A DNA stretch of 19,481 bases from Acidimicrobiaceae bacterium (GCA_003453695.1 DMNK01000020.1:1-19481); one strand, 5' to 3'; positions 1 through 7,891 are shown, counted from the stretch's first letter. A program made the numbers and translations. Notes: generated by a model from the sequence alone, not told the origin.

Positions 1-2881
1 TGCCGCCGTTGCCGGGGTTCGATCCTTCTCCTGCGGAGCCGATGCCCGAGTTCAACGCAGCAACACTTTCGCCCTGGCCGAGAGAGCCGACCCCACCTTC
101 TTGGACGTCGATCGTCCCACTGCCCTCGGGGACAGACGGCACGAACGGGATGCCGGAGGAGGCTGGATCGGTCAGCACTCCCCCGACGGGGTCGGACATC
201 TGTGGCAACACGTCATTGGAGCCGGCCCGCAGTGACTCGAGGCTTCCCACCGACGCAATGGAGCGCCCTCGACCGGAGCCCGGGGCCGCCAAGGTCGGCG
301 TCGGGCCGAGACCCGCCGCCGGCGCCAAGCCGAGGCCGGTTGCCTGATTGAGGATCTGAGCGGCAATCGACTGGGTCGCCTTCGGGAGCACGCCCGCCAC
401 GCTCAGGCCACCGGTGAGCGACGCCAATCCAGCCAGTGTCCCGACCGCCATCCGGGCGGAGGTCAGGCCGAAAGGCCGCACCACCCCGAGCGGCACGCCC
501 TCTTCCAGCTGCAACGCGGCGATCACGGCCTCGACATCGCCGCTCTCGGGGTTGCTCATCCACGCGCCGTTGGTGGGGACTCCCGACAAGATGGAGGTCA
601 GCCGGCCAGCCGGGAGCAGCGATCCCGAAGCGGCATTGAGCTCGCCCGGTGCGATGCTCCCAGCTTCGGTGATGAACGGGAGGTCGCCTCGAAGCAGGGC
701 CTCGAGGTCGTCCGCCGCCAGGGCCGGGCTGAAACGGTAGCCCTGGACGTAGTCACAGCCGTGGCTGCGCAGGAACTGGAACTGGGCGTCGGTCTCCACA
801 CCTTCGGCGACGACCGCCAGTTTGAGGGTGTGGGCCAGTTCGATGACCGCGCCCACGATGGGAGCGGCGCCGGATTCCGAGTCGATGCGGCGCACGAAGG
901 ACGGGTCGATCTTGATGGCGTCGACGGGGATCTCGGTCAGGTAGGTCAGCGCGCTGTACCCCGTGCCGAAGTCGTCGATCGCACAGCGGATGCCCATCGC
1001 TCTGAGCTCGCTCAAGCTGGCAGCCGCTTCGTCCATGTGCTCCATGAGCACGCTCTCGGTGACCTCGAGCTCGAGAAGACGCGGATCGAACTGAGTCCGC
1101 TCCAGCACGTCCTCGACCATCCGCACCACCGACTGACGCACGAACTGCCTGGGTGAGAGGTTCACCGCAACCGAGAGCGGAGCAGATGTCCACCGCTCCC
1201 ACTGCTTGGCCTGCAGACAGGCGGTCTCGAGGACCCATTCTCCGAGAGAGGCGATCAGGCTGGTCTCCTCGGCGAGGGGGATGAACGCCCACGGAGGGAT
1301 CATGCCCAGCCGGGGGTGCTGCCAGCGGGCCAGCGCCTCGACCCCCACCATCGTCCCGTCGGCGGCGGCGAGCTTGGGCTGATAGTGGACCGTGAGCCGT
1401 CCCTGTTCCAGCGCCGACCGAAGGCTCGACTCGAGGGCGAAGCGAAGGCGCGCCTTGACGCTCATCGTGGTGTCATAGACAACGTAGGTGTTCCGGCCGG
1501 CTGCCTTGGCCTGGTACATGGCGGTGTCGGCGTGCTTGAACAACGTGTCCACGTCCTGGCCGTCACCGGGAGCGACGGCGACGCCGATGCTCGCCTGCAC
1601 AGGAAGCAGACGCCCGGAGACGCTGAATGGCTCGGAGAACACCTGCAGCATGCGCTCGGCGAGGTTGGCGGCCTGCTCCTTGCCCTCGATCTCGTCGAAG
1701 AGGATGGTGAACTCGTCTCCTCCCATCCTGGCCAGGGTGTCGCGAGGCCGGAGCGCCGCTTGCAGACGGCTCACGACCGCCTGAAGGAGATGGTTGCCGA
1801 TGGCGTGACCGAGGCTGTCGTTGATGCTCTTGAAGCGGTCCAGGTCGATGAACATGAGGGCCAGCCCGCGTCCCGTCCGAGCCGATTCGATGAGGCTGAG
1901 CGCCAGGCGGTCGTTGAAGAGCACCCGATTGCAGACCCCGGTAAGCGCATCGTGCTGGGCGCGGTACTCGGCGGCCGAACGGGCGAACACCTGGTGGAGC
2001 AGGTGCATGGTCACGAGAGCGGGGAGCAGGGCCGAGCCCAGCACGAGCGTGGCCGGCTTCAAGGGGATCCCCAGCAGGAGCTGGACTCCCAAGACGCCCG
2101 GGACCACGAAGGTGGCCGCCATGAGCAGGGCGACGTGCGCCCAGCTGGGCCGGGCGGTACGGATCGGCACCGGCTCGAGGGCGGCGCGCTGGGATGGGTG
2201 CAGCACGGCACAGGCCCAGAGGCATGCCCCCCACAGCGCCACGGCGTCGAGGGGAACAGGCGAGGTGCCGTGGACGCCGATGTAGAGGGCGGCGCCGACG
2301 GCGTGGGAGACGAACAGGCAGGCGAAGCCGAGCAGCAGGTAGCGGTAACCGGCCGGATGCTTCTCCGTCATCGACATGAGGGTCCCCGTCAGCCACAGCA
2401 GGACGAAGTCGCACGCGGGCGACGCCATGGGAAGGATCTGCACGCCGGGGTGCCACCCGTGGGCCGGCACCACGACGAGCGTCAAGAGTGCGAACCACAC
2501 GGCGACCACGGCGACGACGGCGGTGGTCAGTGCCTCCGAGGAACGGCCGGGCATGCGCCGGTGGATGAGAAGGCACAGTCCGGCCATGGCCAGGACGTCC
2601 CCACCGATCGTCAGCGCCTCAGGCCCCACGGACTGGGTGGCGTGCGGGGTATGGGCGAGGGCAGCCAGTACGGCCCCCCCAACGACGCCCAGCAGCCCGG
2701 CGGCGATGACCCCCCAGGACACCAGCCAGGACCGGAGCTGCACCCTGCCGTTGGTCCAGAGCCCGTACACCGTCGCCACCAGCACCAGGCCACCCACCAG
2801 CCCGGCGGCGAGGGCCGGGTCGACCCCCATCGCCAGCCGGATCGCCCCCGCCAAGAGCACGATTACCGCAAGCGTTTTCAC
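1..2881 (-). CDS. Membrane GGDEF-EAL cyclic-di-GMP protein with long C-terminal extension (partial, 3' end off window)
   Basis: Continuous reading frame of 960 codons that runs off the left edge without a stop. The start is GTG at 2881, with an in-frame TGA three codons upstream and a GGTGA sequence 7 bases before it. Residues 1 to about 285 are hydrophobic with roughly ten membrane segments. A GGDEF domain follows, with the GGDEF signature at residues 387-391 and an intact inhibitory I-site (RPRD five residues before it). The EAL domain has EAL at 515-517, then NLSPRQF, ELEVTES, IDDFGTGYSAL, IKIDPSF, AEGVET and YVQGY. All metal and substrate ligands expected of an active phosphodiesterase are therefore visible. 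The family makes and/or degrades cyclic-di-GMP at the membrane. After about residue 730 comes an unusual region of more than 230 residues, rich in Gly, Ala, Ser and Pro, with no recognised domain. Which activity dominates cannot be told from sequence. Confidence 0.93.
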   Translation of the reverse strand, partial: MKTLAVIVLLAGAIRLAMGVDPALAAGLVGGLVLVATVYGLWTNGRVQLRSWLVSWGVIAAGLLGVVGGAVLAALAHTPHATQSVGPEALTIGGDVLAMAGLCLLIHRRMPGRSSEALTTAVVAVVAVWFALLTLVVVPAHGWHPGVQILPMASPACDFVLLWLTGTLMSMTEKHPAGYRYLLLGFACLFVSHAVGAALYIGVHGTSPVPLDAVALWGACLWACAVLHPSQRAALEPVPIRTARPSWAHVALLMAATFVVPGVLGVQLLLGIPLKPATLVLGSALLPALVTMHLLHQVFARSAAEYRAQHDALTGVCNRVLFNDRLALSLIESARTGRGLALMFIDLDRFKSINDSLGHAIGNHLLQAVVSRLQAALRPRDTLARMGGDEFTILFDEIEGKEQAANLAERMLQVFSEPFSVSGRLLPVQASIGVAVAPGDGQDVDTLFKHADTAMYQAKAAGRNTYVVYDTTMSVKARLRFALESSLRSALEQGRLTVHYQPKLAAADGTMVGVEALARWQHPRLGMIPPWAFIPLAEETSLIASLGEWVLETACLQAKQWERWTSAPLSVAVNLSPRQFVRQSVVRMVEDVLERTQFDPRLLELEVTESVLMEHMDEAAASLSELRAMGIRCAIDDFGTGYSALTYLTEIPVDAIKIDPSFVRRIDSESGAAPIVGAVIELAHTLKLAVVAEGVETDAQFQFLRSHGCDYVQGYRFSPALAADDLEALLRGDLPFITEAGSIAPGELNAASGSLLPAGRLTSILSGVPTNGAWMSNPESGDVEAVIAALQLEEGVPLGVVRPFGLTSARMAVGTLAGLASLTGGLSVAGVLPKATQSIAAQILNQATGLGLAPAAGLGPTPTLAAPGSGRGRSIASVGSLESLRAGSNDVLPQMSDPVGGVLTDPASSGIPFVPSVPEGSGTIDVQEGGVGSLGQGESVAALNSGIGSAGEGSNPGNGG

Positions 2882-2962
2882 TGTCCGTCACCTGCCCCCC
2901 GCAGCCAGCAGTCTTTGCCAGCTCCGATGACAAAGAGTGATGACGAAACCTCAACTAGTGGT

Positions 2963-3050
2963 CAACCGGATTTCAACGCTTGTCCAAGGCAACCGGGCAA
3001 ATGAGGAGGCAGCGCCCATTGCACCGGCCCAGAGGCCCGACGGCAACCGG
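2963..3050. repeat. Three CAACCGG direct repeats upstream of the GGDEF-EAL gene
   Basis: CAACCGG occurs at 2963-2969, 2990-2996 and 3044-3050, so the copies are 27 and 54 bases apart, an exact multiple. They lie in the 257-base spacer upstream of the minus-strand GGDEF-EAL start, in a locally less GC-rich stretch. They could be half-sites of a regulator or chance; no consensus is recognised. Confidence 0.3.
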
Positions 3051-3138
3051 CCGGGCACGATTCCTGGCCTACCGAAGGGGTGTGGGCCGCCGGCTCAGTT
3101 CGGCCCCGATGGGGACCAGCCGAGTGCCGGCCCGCGGT

Positions 3139-3804
3139 TCAGCCGGTGGCCGAGCCGGGACGACTGCGCCGCGGCGGGGGGGCGCCCCGCACCCCGGGGC
3201 GCGCCGGTGCCGGTGAGGCAATGGACTGGATAACGGCGTCCGAGCGCGTGCGCGTGGCGCCGGCGGTGAGCAGTTCCCTCAGCCGCGCCCGTTGCGAGGC
3301 ATCGAGATCGGCGATGGCGGAGGCGAGGACCCCGGGGGGCACCGACGTGTGCACCAGGCGCAGCACCCGGCTGACCAGCTCCAGGTCACGCCGGGTCGCT
3401 TCGAGCGTGCTCTGCGTTTCGACACCGGCCGTCGCCGGATCCTCGTTCGAGACCGTGGTGGGAACCGGCTCGGTCGACACCACACCCAGGGGCAGACCGC
3501 AACGACGCGCCGCCGATTCCACCGCTTGGCGCAAGGCCGGACCCGGGAGTGGCAGCTCTCGCTGCGTCCAGTCCGCCAGCGGGCCGAGCTCGTACGCCAG
3601 CCGCGTCAGGTCCTGGGTGTCGTCGCTGACCGCCGAGCGGGACACGAGCAGGCCGGTCACCTCGTGGACGAGACGCCACTGTCCACCTGGTGCCGTCCGC
3701 ACGAGGACGAGGCCCGCCACACCGGTGTTCACCGTGTTGGCGTCACCGTTCGCGGGCGTCTGTGCACCCTCCCCCCACTGGCCGGCGGGAACCCCACCCT
3801 CCAC
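3139..3804 (-). CDS. Hypothetical protein, unrecognised
   Basis: An open frame with GC-rich third codon positions and a balanced composition, which argues it is a real gene. The frame stays open up to an ATG at 4068, but that N-terminal part is Arg/Pro/Ser-rich and looks non-coding. I prefer GTG at 3804, because a TACCAT hexamer lies 7 bases upstream, as in leaderless genes. This gives 221 residues. No signal peptide or membrane segment is seen. Residues about 29-115 look like one folded unit with regular hydrophobic spacing (GLVLVRT, WRLVHEVTGLLV, LTRLAYELGPLADW). Residues about 140-190 look helical (a long run with Leu, Arg and Glu), and the last 30 residues are basic and Pro-rich. No catalytic motif is recognised. 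It lies between the GGDEF-EAL gene and a divergent GNAT gene, and a link to either is only positional. Confidence 0.6.
   Translation of the reverse strand: MEGGVPAGQWGEGAQTPANGDANTVNTGVAGLVLVRTAPGGQWRLVHEVTGLLVSRSAVSDDTQDLTRLAYELGPLADWTQRELPLPGPALRQAVESAARRCGLPLGVVSTEPVPTTVSNEDPATAGVETQSTLEATRRDLELVSRVLRLVHTSVPPGVLASAIADLDASQRARLRELLTAGATRTRSDAVIQSIASPAPARPGVRGAPPPRRSRPGSATG
3182..3202. repeat. GC-only inverted repeat inside the 3' end of the hypothetical gene
   Basis: GCGCCCCG (3182-3189) and CGGGGCGC (3195-3202) are perfect 8-base arms around a 5-base loop. The repeat lies about 40 bases before the stop codon of the minus-strand gene, with no T-run, so a terminator role is doubtful. Confidence 0.35.
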
Positions 3805-3811
3805 GACAACG

Positions 3812-3817
3812 ATGGTA
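3812..3817 (-). promoter_or_regulatory. Candidate -10 hexamer (TACCAT) for a leaderless start
   Basis: TACCAT on the minus strand ends 7 bases before the GTG at 3804. TANNNT at this distance is the usual layout of leaderless actinobacterial transcripts, and it is the main reason for choosing that start. No clear -35 is seen. Confidence 0.4.
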
Positions 3818-4076
3818 TCCGGCCACCGTGGGGAGCGGGCCCCCTCCACACCGGGTGTCGAAGTTGTGTGATCGCCCGGCGTCCCCACGGGCGGGTAACC
3901 CCGCACGATCCTGCGTATGCCCTGGCCACAGGGCTGGGAACGCCGATCCTGCCGGAGGCCGACGGTGCGCCAGGCACTGCTCGCAGTCAGCAGGGCGACG
4001 CCCTGCGTGAGCTGTGCAGGCGTCGATGGTCGCGGTCCGGTCAACCGACGGAGACGGCCTGCCATCATGGGCGGCC

Positions 4077-4718
4077 GTGCAGGTGAGCGACGCTGAAGCC
4101 GACGGGGCTCGGGGATCGGGGCAGATCGAGGTGCGCATCCTGCGCGGCGCGGAATTGCGCGACGCGGCCGGCGCCGCTGCCCGTGCCCTCCAGGACGACC
4201 CCGCCACTGTGGCGAGCTACGGCGACGACCCGCTCGTCCGGCTCACTCACACCTACGGCCTCTTCTTGGAGCTCTTCGAGCGCACCGTCGCCCCCCAGCA
4301 CGGCGCGCTGTGCGGCGGGTGCGTGCTCGCCGTGGCCGGCGTGCTCCCGCCGGGCACCTGTGTCGGGGCGCTCATGGCGCCCTATGTCGAGTCCACCTTG
4401 GCCCGAGCCGACCCCCCTCTCGGTGACCCGCTGCGTCCCATGAAGCTGTGGGCCACGTGGGCGGCGCACGACCTGCAGGAGGAGCATTGGCACATCGGGC
4501 CCGTGGGCGTGGAACCGGGCTACCAGGGGATGGGCATCGGCCGGGCGGTCATGGAGGCGCTGTGCCTCGACCTCGACGACCACGGGCAGGTGGGATGGCT
4601 CGAGACCAACAAGGAGCGCAACGTGGGCTTCTACAGCGCCCTCGGGTTCGAGCTGGTGGACGAGGCGGTGGCGCTCGGCGTGCCCAGCTGGTTCATGCGC
4701 CGGGAGCCGGCGAGCTGA
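4077..4718 (+). CDS. GNAT family N-acetyltransferase
   Basis: A 213-residue acyl-CoA-dependent N-acetyltransferase fold. The acetyl-CoA pyrophosphate loop is visible as GYQGMGIGRAVMEAL (Q150-x-x-G-x-G), preceded by the strand HIGPVGVEP. The C-terminal NVGFYSALGFE segment is the usual GNAT motif B. The substrate (amine, antibiotic or protein N-terminus) cannot be inferred. The start is uncertain: the frame extends to GTG 4014 and ATG 4026. I chose GTG 4077 because a -10-like CATCAT lies 8 bases upstream and the preceding residues look non-coding; GTG 4083 is an alternative. It is divergent from the hypothetical gene and converges on the SDR gene with only 16 bases between stops. Confidence 0.85.
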   Translation: MQVSDAEADGARGSGQIEVRILRGAELRDAAGAAARALQDDPATVASYGDDPLVRLTHTYGLFLELFERTVAPQHGALCGGCVLAVAGVLPPGTCVGALMAPYVESTLARADPPLGDPLRPMKLWATWAAHDLQEEHWHIGPVGVEPGYQGMGIGRAVMEALCLDLDDHGQVGWLETNKERNVGFYSALGFELVDEAVALGVPSWFMRREPAS

Positions 4719-4734
4719 CACGAGGTCGACGTCG

Positions 4735-5487
4735 TCAGCCCCCTCCGTCCACCACGACAACCTGGCCGGTCACATATCCGGCGCCGGGTGAGCACAGAAA
4801 CCGCACCACCTCCGCCACATCCTCCGGGCGGCACACGCGGCCGAAGGGCGCCCCGGCGTCCAGCGTGGCGATGTCGTCGACCCCCATCGCCGCCTTGACG
4901 AGTCGGCGACCCATCTCGGTCACCACCAACCCGGGCGCCACCACGTTCACGTGCACCCCGTGCCGGCGCTCCTCTTTGGCCAGGGTGTGCGCCAGCGCTT
5001 CCAACATCGCCTTGGCCATGTTGTAGGGAGCGCCGTTGGCGGGCAGCAGCCGGGCCGCAACGCTGGAGACGAAGACGATGTCGCCGCGACCGTTTTGGCG
5101 CAGGGCCGGGACCAAGAGCTTGCAAAGCGTGAACGCCGAGAAGGCGTGGGTACGGACCACTCGCTCCAGCTCTTCCACTTCGGTGTCCACCACACTTCGG
5201 CCCCGGCTGGCGATCCCCGCCGCGTGCACGAGCACGTCGAGCCGGCCGAAGTCGTCGAGCACGCTACGAGCGAGGTTGGCGTCCTCGTCGGCCACGTCCA
5301 CCGACGCCCTGTAGGCGACCGCCCGCCCGCCCCTGGCCTCGATGTCCCGCACCGTGGCCGCCGCCGCCTCGTCGTCTCGGCGATAGTTCACCGCCACGTC
5401 GCAGCCGTCGGCCGCCAGCGCCAGCGCACAGGCGCGCCCGATGCCCCGGCCGCCCCCGGTCACCAGTGCCACCCGCCGGTCGCCCAC
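4735..5487 (-). CDS. SDR family oxidoreductase (FabG-like)
   Basis: A 250-residue classical short-chain dehydrogenase/reductase, full length for the family. The Rossmann loop TGGGRGIG is at residues 10-17. HAAG at 88-91 replaces the usual NNAG. The catalytic Ser is at 141/142 with Y155-x3-K159, and the C-terminal end GYVTGQVVVVDGGG is typical. Such enzymes use NAD(P)H on a 3-oxo/3-hydroxy group of an acyl thioester, or on another alcohol/ketone. The GTG start lies 6 bases after the stop of the DUF35 gene, with GAGGGG overlapping that stop, so the two are almost certainly co-transcribed. The pairing suggests a CoA-thioester substrate. Cofactor preference is not assigned. Confidence 0.9.
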   Translation of the reverse strand: MGDRRVALVTGGGRGIGRACALALAADGCDVAVNYRRDDEAAAATVRDIEARGGRAVAYRASVDVADEDANLARSVLDDFGRLDVLVHAAGIASRGRSVVDTEVEELERVVRTHAFSAFTLCKLLVPALRQNGRGDIVFVSSVAARLLPANGAPYNMAKAMLEALAHTLAKEERRHGVHVNVVAPGLVVTEMGRRLVKAAMGVDDIATLDAGAPFGRVCRPEDVAEVVRFLCSPGAGYVTGQVVVVDGGG

Positions 5488-5493
5488 GGCCCC

Positions 5494-5901
5494 TCAGCCA
5501 GCCGGCCGGAACACCGGGATGTGGAAGTCGTCGTCCAACTCCTCGAAGTCCACCCGCAGCGCCATCGCGACCCGCAGCGACTCCGGCTCCGCCCCGACGA
5601 CGTTGGTCATCATGCGCGGCCCCTCAGCCAGGTCGACGACGGCGGCGACGTAGGGGACTTTGTCCCGGAAGGGCGGGAGGTCGTTCTGGTGCACCACCGA
5701 CCAGGTGTAGAGGGTGGCCTGTCCCGAGGCCTCTTCCCACGCCACCTCGTCCGCCCCGCAGCGGGGACAGAAGGGGCGGGGGTAGTAATGCGCTCGCCCG
5801 CACGCCGCGCACCGCACGATCAGCAGGCGCCGCTCGGCGGCGGCGTCCCACCACGTCCGGGTGTAGTCGTCAGGAATGGGGAGGTCGTAGCGCGCCGGCA
5901 T
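5494..5901 (-). CDS. Zn-ribbon / OB-fold (DUF35) protein
   Basis: A 135-residue protein with an N-terminal helix (DDYTRTWWDAAAERRLLI) and a rubredoxin-like zinc ribbon, C31-x2-C34 and C45-x2-C48. An OB-fold follows, with ATLYTWSVVH, VPYVAAVVDLAEGPRMMTNV and a final VDFEE segment. This is the DUF35 family architecture. In characterised cases it binds acyl-CoA and partners a thiolase (SCP-x type), or forms the C-terminal half of ChsH2-type MaoC proteins in steroid side-chain degradation. No thiolase gene is visible here, so the partner must be elsewhere or is the downstream SDR. The ATG is preceded by no clear ribosome-binding site. It is the first gene of a two-gene unit. Confidence 0.9.
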   Translation of the reverse strand: MPARYDLPIPDDYTRTWWDAAAERRLLIVRCAACGRAHYYPRPFCPRCGADEVAWEEASGQATLYTWSVVHQNDLPPFRDKVPYVAAVVDLAEGPRMMTNVVGAEPESLRVAMALRVDFEELDDDFHIPVFRPAG

Positions 5902-6025
5902 GTGCTATTCGTCTGAGCGGGCCTGGATTGACCCTGGCCCAGGCATCGGCCATGCTGCCCGGGTTCTCGATCCGGCGTCAACGTGGCGGCGGGCGGCGGG
6001 GACCGCCAGGAGGAGGTCAAGAAGC

Positions 6026-6928
6026 ATGGGGATGCTCGACGGCAAGGTGGCCATCGTCACCGGTGCAGGCCGAGGCATCGGGCGGGCGGAAGCGCTGCTG
6101 CTCGCCGAGGAAGGCGCCAAGGTCATCGTCAACGATGTGGGCGCGTCCCGAGCCGGAGAAGGTGCCGACGCCTCTCCCGCCGAGCAGACGGTGCAGGACA
6201 TCAAGGCGGCCGGGGGCGACTCGGCGCTCAACGCCGACGACGTGAGCTCGTGGAAGGGCGCCGCGAGCCTCGTCAAGCAGGCGGTCGACACCTGGGGCCA
6301 GCTGGACATCCTCGTAAACAACGCCGGCATCCTCCGGGACAAGATGAGCTTCAACATGGAGGAGTCGGACTGGGACGACGTGATCCGCGTCCACCTGAAG
6401 GGCCACTTCGCCATGTCGCACTTCGCTGCCAACCACTGGCGCGACCGGTCCAAGGCCGGGGAGGAGGTCTCGGGGCGGATCGTCAACACCGCCTCGGAGG
6501 CCGGTCTGTTCGGCAACGCCGGCCAGGCCAACTACGGCGCCGCCAAGGCGGGCATCGCCGCCATGACGATCATCCTCGGCCGCGAGCTGGGCCGCTACGG
6601 GGTGACGGTGAACGCCATCTCGCCTCGGGCCCGCACCCGGATGACCGAGGACCTGTTCGGAGAGATGGCCAAGGTGGAAGAGGGCAAGTTCGATGCCTTC
6701 GCCCCCGAGAACGTGGCGCCGCTCGTGGCCTTCCTGGCCAGTGACGCCGCCGCCGACGTCAACGGCCAGAACTTCGTCGTCTTCGGCGGCTCGGTGTGGG
6801 TCATGGAGGGGTGGAAGGCAGCCGGTCAGGTGTCCCGGGACGACCGCTGGACCCCGAAGGAGCTGGCTGACGCCAAGTCGACGTTGTTCGCCACCCGCGA
6901 CCCGGGACTGCCGCCGTTCACATTTTGA
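6026..6928 (+). CDS. SDR family oxidoreductase, HSD17B4/MFE-2-like hydroxyacyl-CoA dehydrogenase type
   Basis: A 300-residue SDR with TGAGRGIG at residues 12-19, NNAG at 98-101, S157, Y170 and K174. The stretch VIVNDVG after beta-2, an insertion rich in Gly/Ala, and the long C-terminal extension (WVMEGWKAAGQVSRDDRWTP) resemble the (3R)-hydroxyacyl-CoA dehydrogenase domain of peroxisomal multifunctional enzyme 2. This supports oxidation of hydroxyacyl-CoA, possibly of a steroid or branched chain. The start is fixed by AGGAGG at 6010-6015, ten bases before ATG 6026. It is divergent from the DUF35-SDR unit and followed after 20 bases by the lipoprotein gene, so the two may share a transcript. 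Confidence 0.9.
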   Translation: MGMLDGKVAIVTGAGRGIGRAEALLLAEEGAKVIVNDVGASRAGEGADASPAEQTVQDIKAAGGDSALNADDVSSWKGAASLVKQAVDTWGQLDILVNNAGILRDKMSFNMEESDWDDVIRVHLKGHFAMSHFAANHWRDRSKAGEEVSGRIVNTASEAGLFGNAGQANYGAAKAGIAAMTIILGRELGRYGVTVNAISPRARTRMTEDLFGEMAKVEEGKFDAFAPENVAPLVAFLASDAAADVNGQNFVVFGGSVWVMEGWKAAGQVSRDDRWTPKELADAKSTLFATRDPGLPPFTF

Positions 6929-6948
6929 CCACGACCCATGGGGGGGAC

Positions 6949-7440
6949 ATGAAACGACTGGCCGCACTACTGATCGCCGGCGTGGCCGTGGTGGCAGGTG
7001 CCTGCAGTTCGAGCAGCACCCCCAACGCCGCCCAGTCCAAGACGGACATCACCCAGGCCTACGACAAGCTGTTCAACTTCGCCGACAAGTCGCTACCCGA
7101 CAAAGAGGCCGTCGTGGAAGGTGGCGCCTCGCTCAAGACCGCATTGGACCAAGGCCTCACGTCGCCGCTCGCCAGCGGCGTGGCCGGTGCCAGCGTGAGC
7201 TCGGTGACGATCCTGTCCGACTCGCAGTGCGCAACCCACAAGGTGCCGACGCCCTGCGCGTCAGTGGCCTACTCGCTTCTGTCCAGCTCCGGACAGGCGG
7301 TGCTCTCCGGCCAGGTCGGATACGCCACCTACAGCACCGGAAAATGGCTGGTGGCGAAGGTCACCATCTGCGGGCTGCTCGACAGCCTGTACAGCGTGAC
7401 CGGCCAGAAGGGCACTCCCCCGGGCTGCCCGACGCCGTAG
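6949..7440 (+). CDS. Putative lipoprotein, MTB12-like
   Basis: A 163-residue exported protein. Residues 1-18 form a lipoprotein signal (MKRL, then a hydrophobic run, AGA-C) with C19 as the lipidated cysteine, followed by a Ser-rich linker. The -3 position is Ala rather than Leu, so the lipobox is weak. The mature part has a VVEGG motif, LKTAL, alternating strands ending GKWLVAKVTICGLL, and two further cysteines (about residues 89 and 98). The pattern resembles the low-molecular-weight antigen MTB12 domain (NTF2-like) of mycobacteria, recalled and not searched. The start at ATG 6949 is chosen because GGGGGG lies just upstream and it begins the signal peptide. The function of the family is unknown. 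Confidence 0.75.
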   Translation: MKRLAALLIAGVAVVAGACSSSSTPNAAQSKTDITQAYDKLFNFADKSLPDKEAVVEGGASLKTALDQGLTSPLASGVAGASVSSVTILSDSQCATHKVPTPCASVAYSLLSSSGQAVLSGQVGYATYSTGKWLVAKVTICGLLDSLYSVTGQKGTPPGCPTP

Positions 7441-7447
7441 CGGAGGC

Positions 7448-7462
7448 CCCGGCCCGACCGGG
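7448..7462. terminator. Small hairpin between convergent genes
   Basis: CCCGG (7448-7452) and CCGGG (7458-7462) flank a 5-base loop in the 28-base gap between two converging stop codons. It could serve both directions, but there is no T-run and the stem is short. Confidence 0.3.
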
Positions 7463-7468
7463 ACGTGC

Positions 7469-7891
7469 TCAACCTTTGGACGGCAGAGCGGCCGTCGCCT
7501 CCCCCACCACCTTGACCTCGCCTTCGGCGTTCTCGAGGCTGCACTCCAGCTCGACGAGGTTCTTGCCGTCCGATTGGCGCTTGCCCTTGACCACGACCTT
7601 GGTGCGGAGCTCCTCGCCCGGCCACGTCTGACGACTGAAGCGCACCTTGTACCCCGTCAAGGTGCCGATCCCGACGTAGTCGGTGATGGCCGTGCCCAGC
7701 AGCCCCATGGAGAACATGCCGTGGCCGAACACACTGGGCTGGCCGGCCTTGGTGGCCAGGATCTCGTCATGGTGCATCGGGTTGTAGTCCCCCGAGGCTC
7801 CGGCGTAGCGCACCAGGTCGGTGCGGGTGAGGGTGTGGGTGAGCACGGGCGCCTCGTCGCCCTCGCTCACGTCCTCGAAGTACGTCGCCAT
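7469..7891 (-). CDS. MaoC-family hydratase (hot-dog fold)
   Basis: A 140-residue single hot-dog protein with the hydratase-2 motif. YAGASGDYNPMHHDE contains D35-x4-H40, the catalytic pair of (R)-specific enoyl-CoA hydratases. SVFGHGMFSMGLLGTAI forms the central helix and VRFSRQTWPGE the usual substrate-side strand. It is expected to add water to a trans-2-enoyl thioester to give the (3R)-hydroxyacyl product, which matches the stereochemistry of the MFE-2-like SDR encoded at 6026-6928. An AGAGGTGA sequence lies just upstream of the ATG. It is 72 bases downstream of the fused acyl-CoA dehydrogenase gene and is probably transcribed with it. Confidence 0.92.
   Translation of the reverse strand: MATYFEDVSEGDEAPVLTHTLTRTDLVRYAGASGDYNPMHHDEILATKAGQPSVFGHGMFSMGLLGTAITDYVGIGTLTGYKVRFSRQTWPGEELRTKVVVKGKRQSDGKNLVELECSLENAEGEVKVVGEATAALPSKG

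Noticed and set aside
1316..3004. Plus-strand 562-residue open frame opposite the GGDEF-EAL gene
   Set aside because: It is rich in His, Gly, Gln and Arg, with no family motif, and the minus-strand frame carries complete GGDEF and EAL signatures. It is an antisense shadow of GC-rich coding DNA.
3182..3202. GC hairpin as an intrinsic terminator
   Set aside because: It lies inside the coding frame about 40 bases before the stop and has no T-run on either strand.
5938..5966. TTGACC plus CATGCT as a promoter for the MFE-2-like SDR gene
   Set aside because: The -35 is fair, but the -10 matches the consensus at only three positions, so it is not listed as a feature.
5466..6245. Plus-strand 259-residue frame across the DUF35 and SDR genes
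   Set aside because: It has a Pro/Arg-biased composition typical of shadows and overlaps two well-supported genes on both strands.
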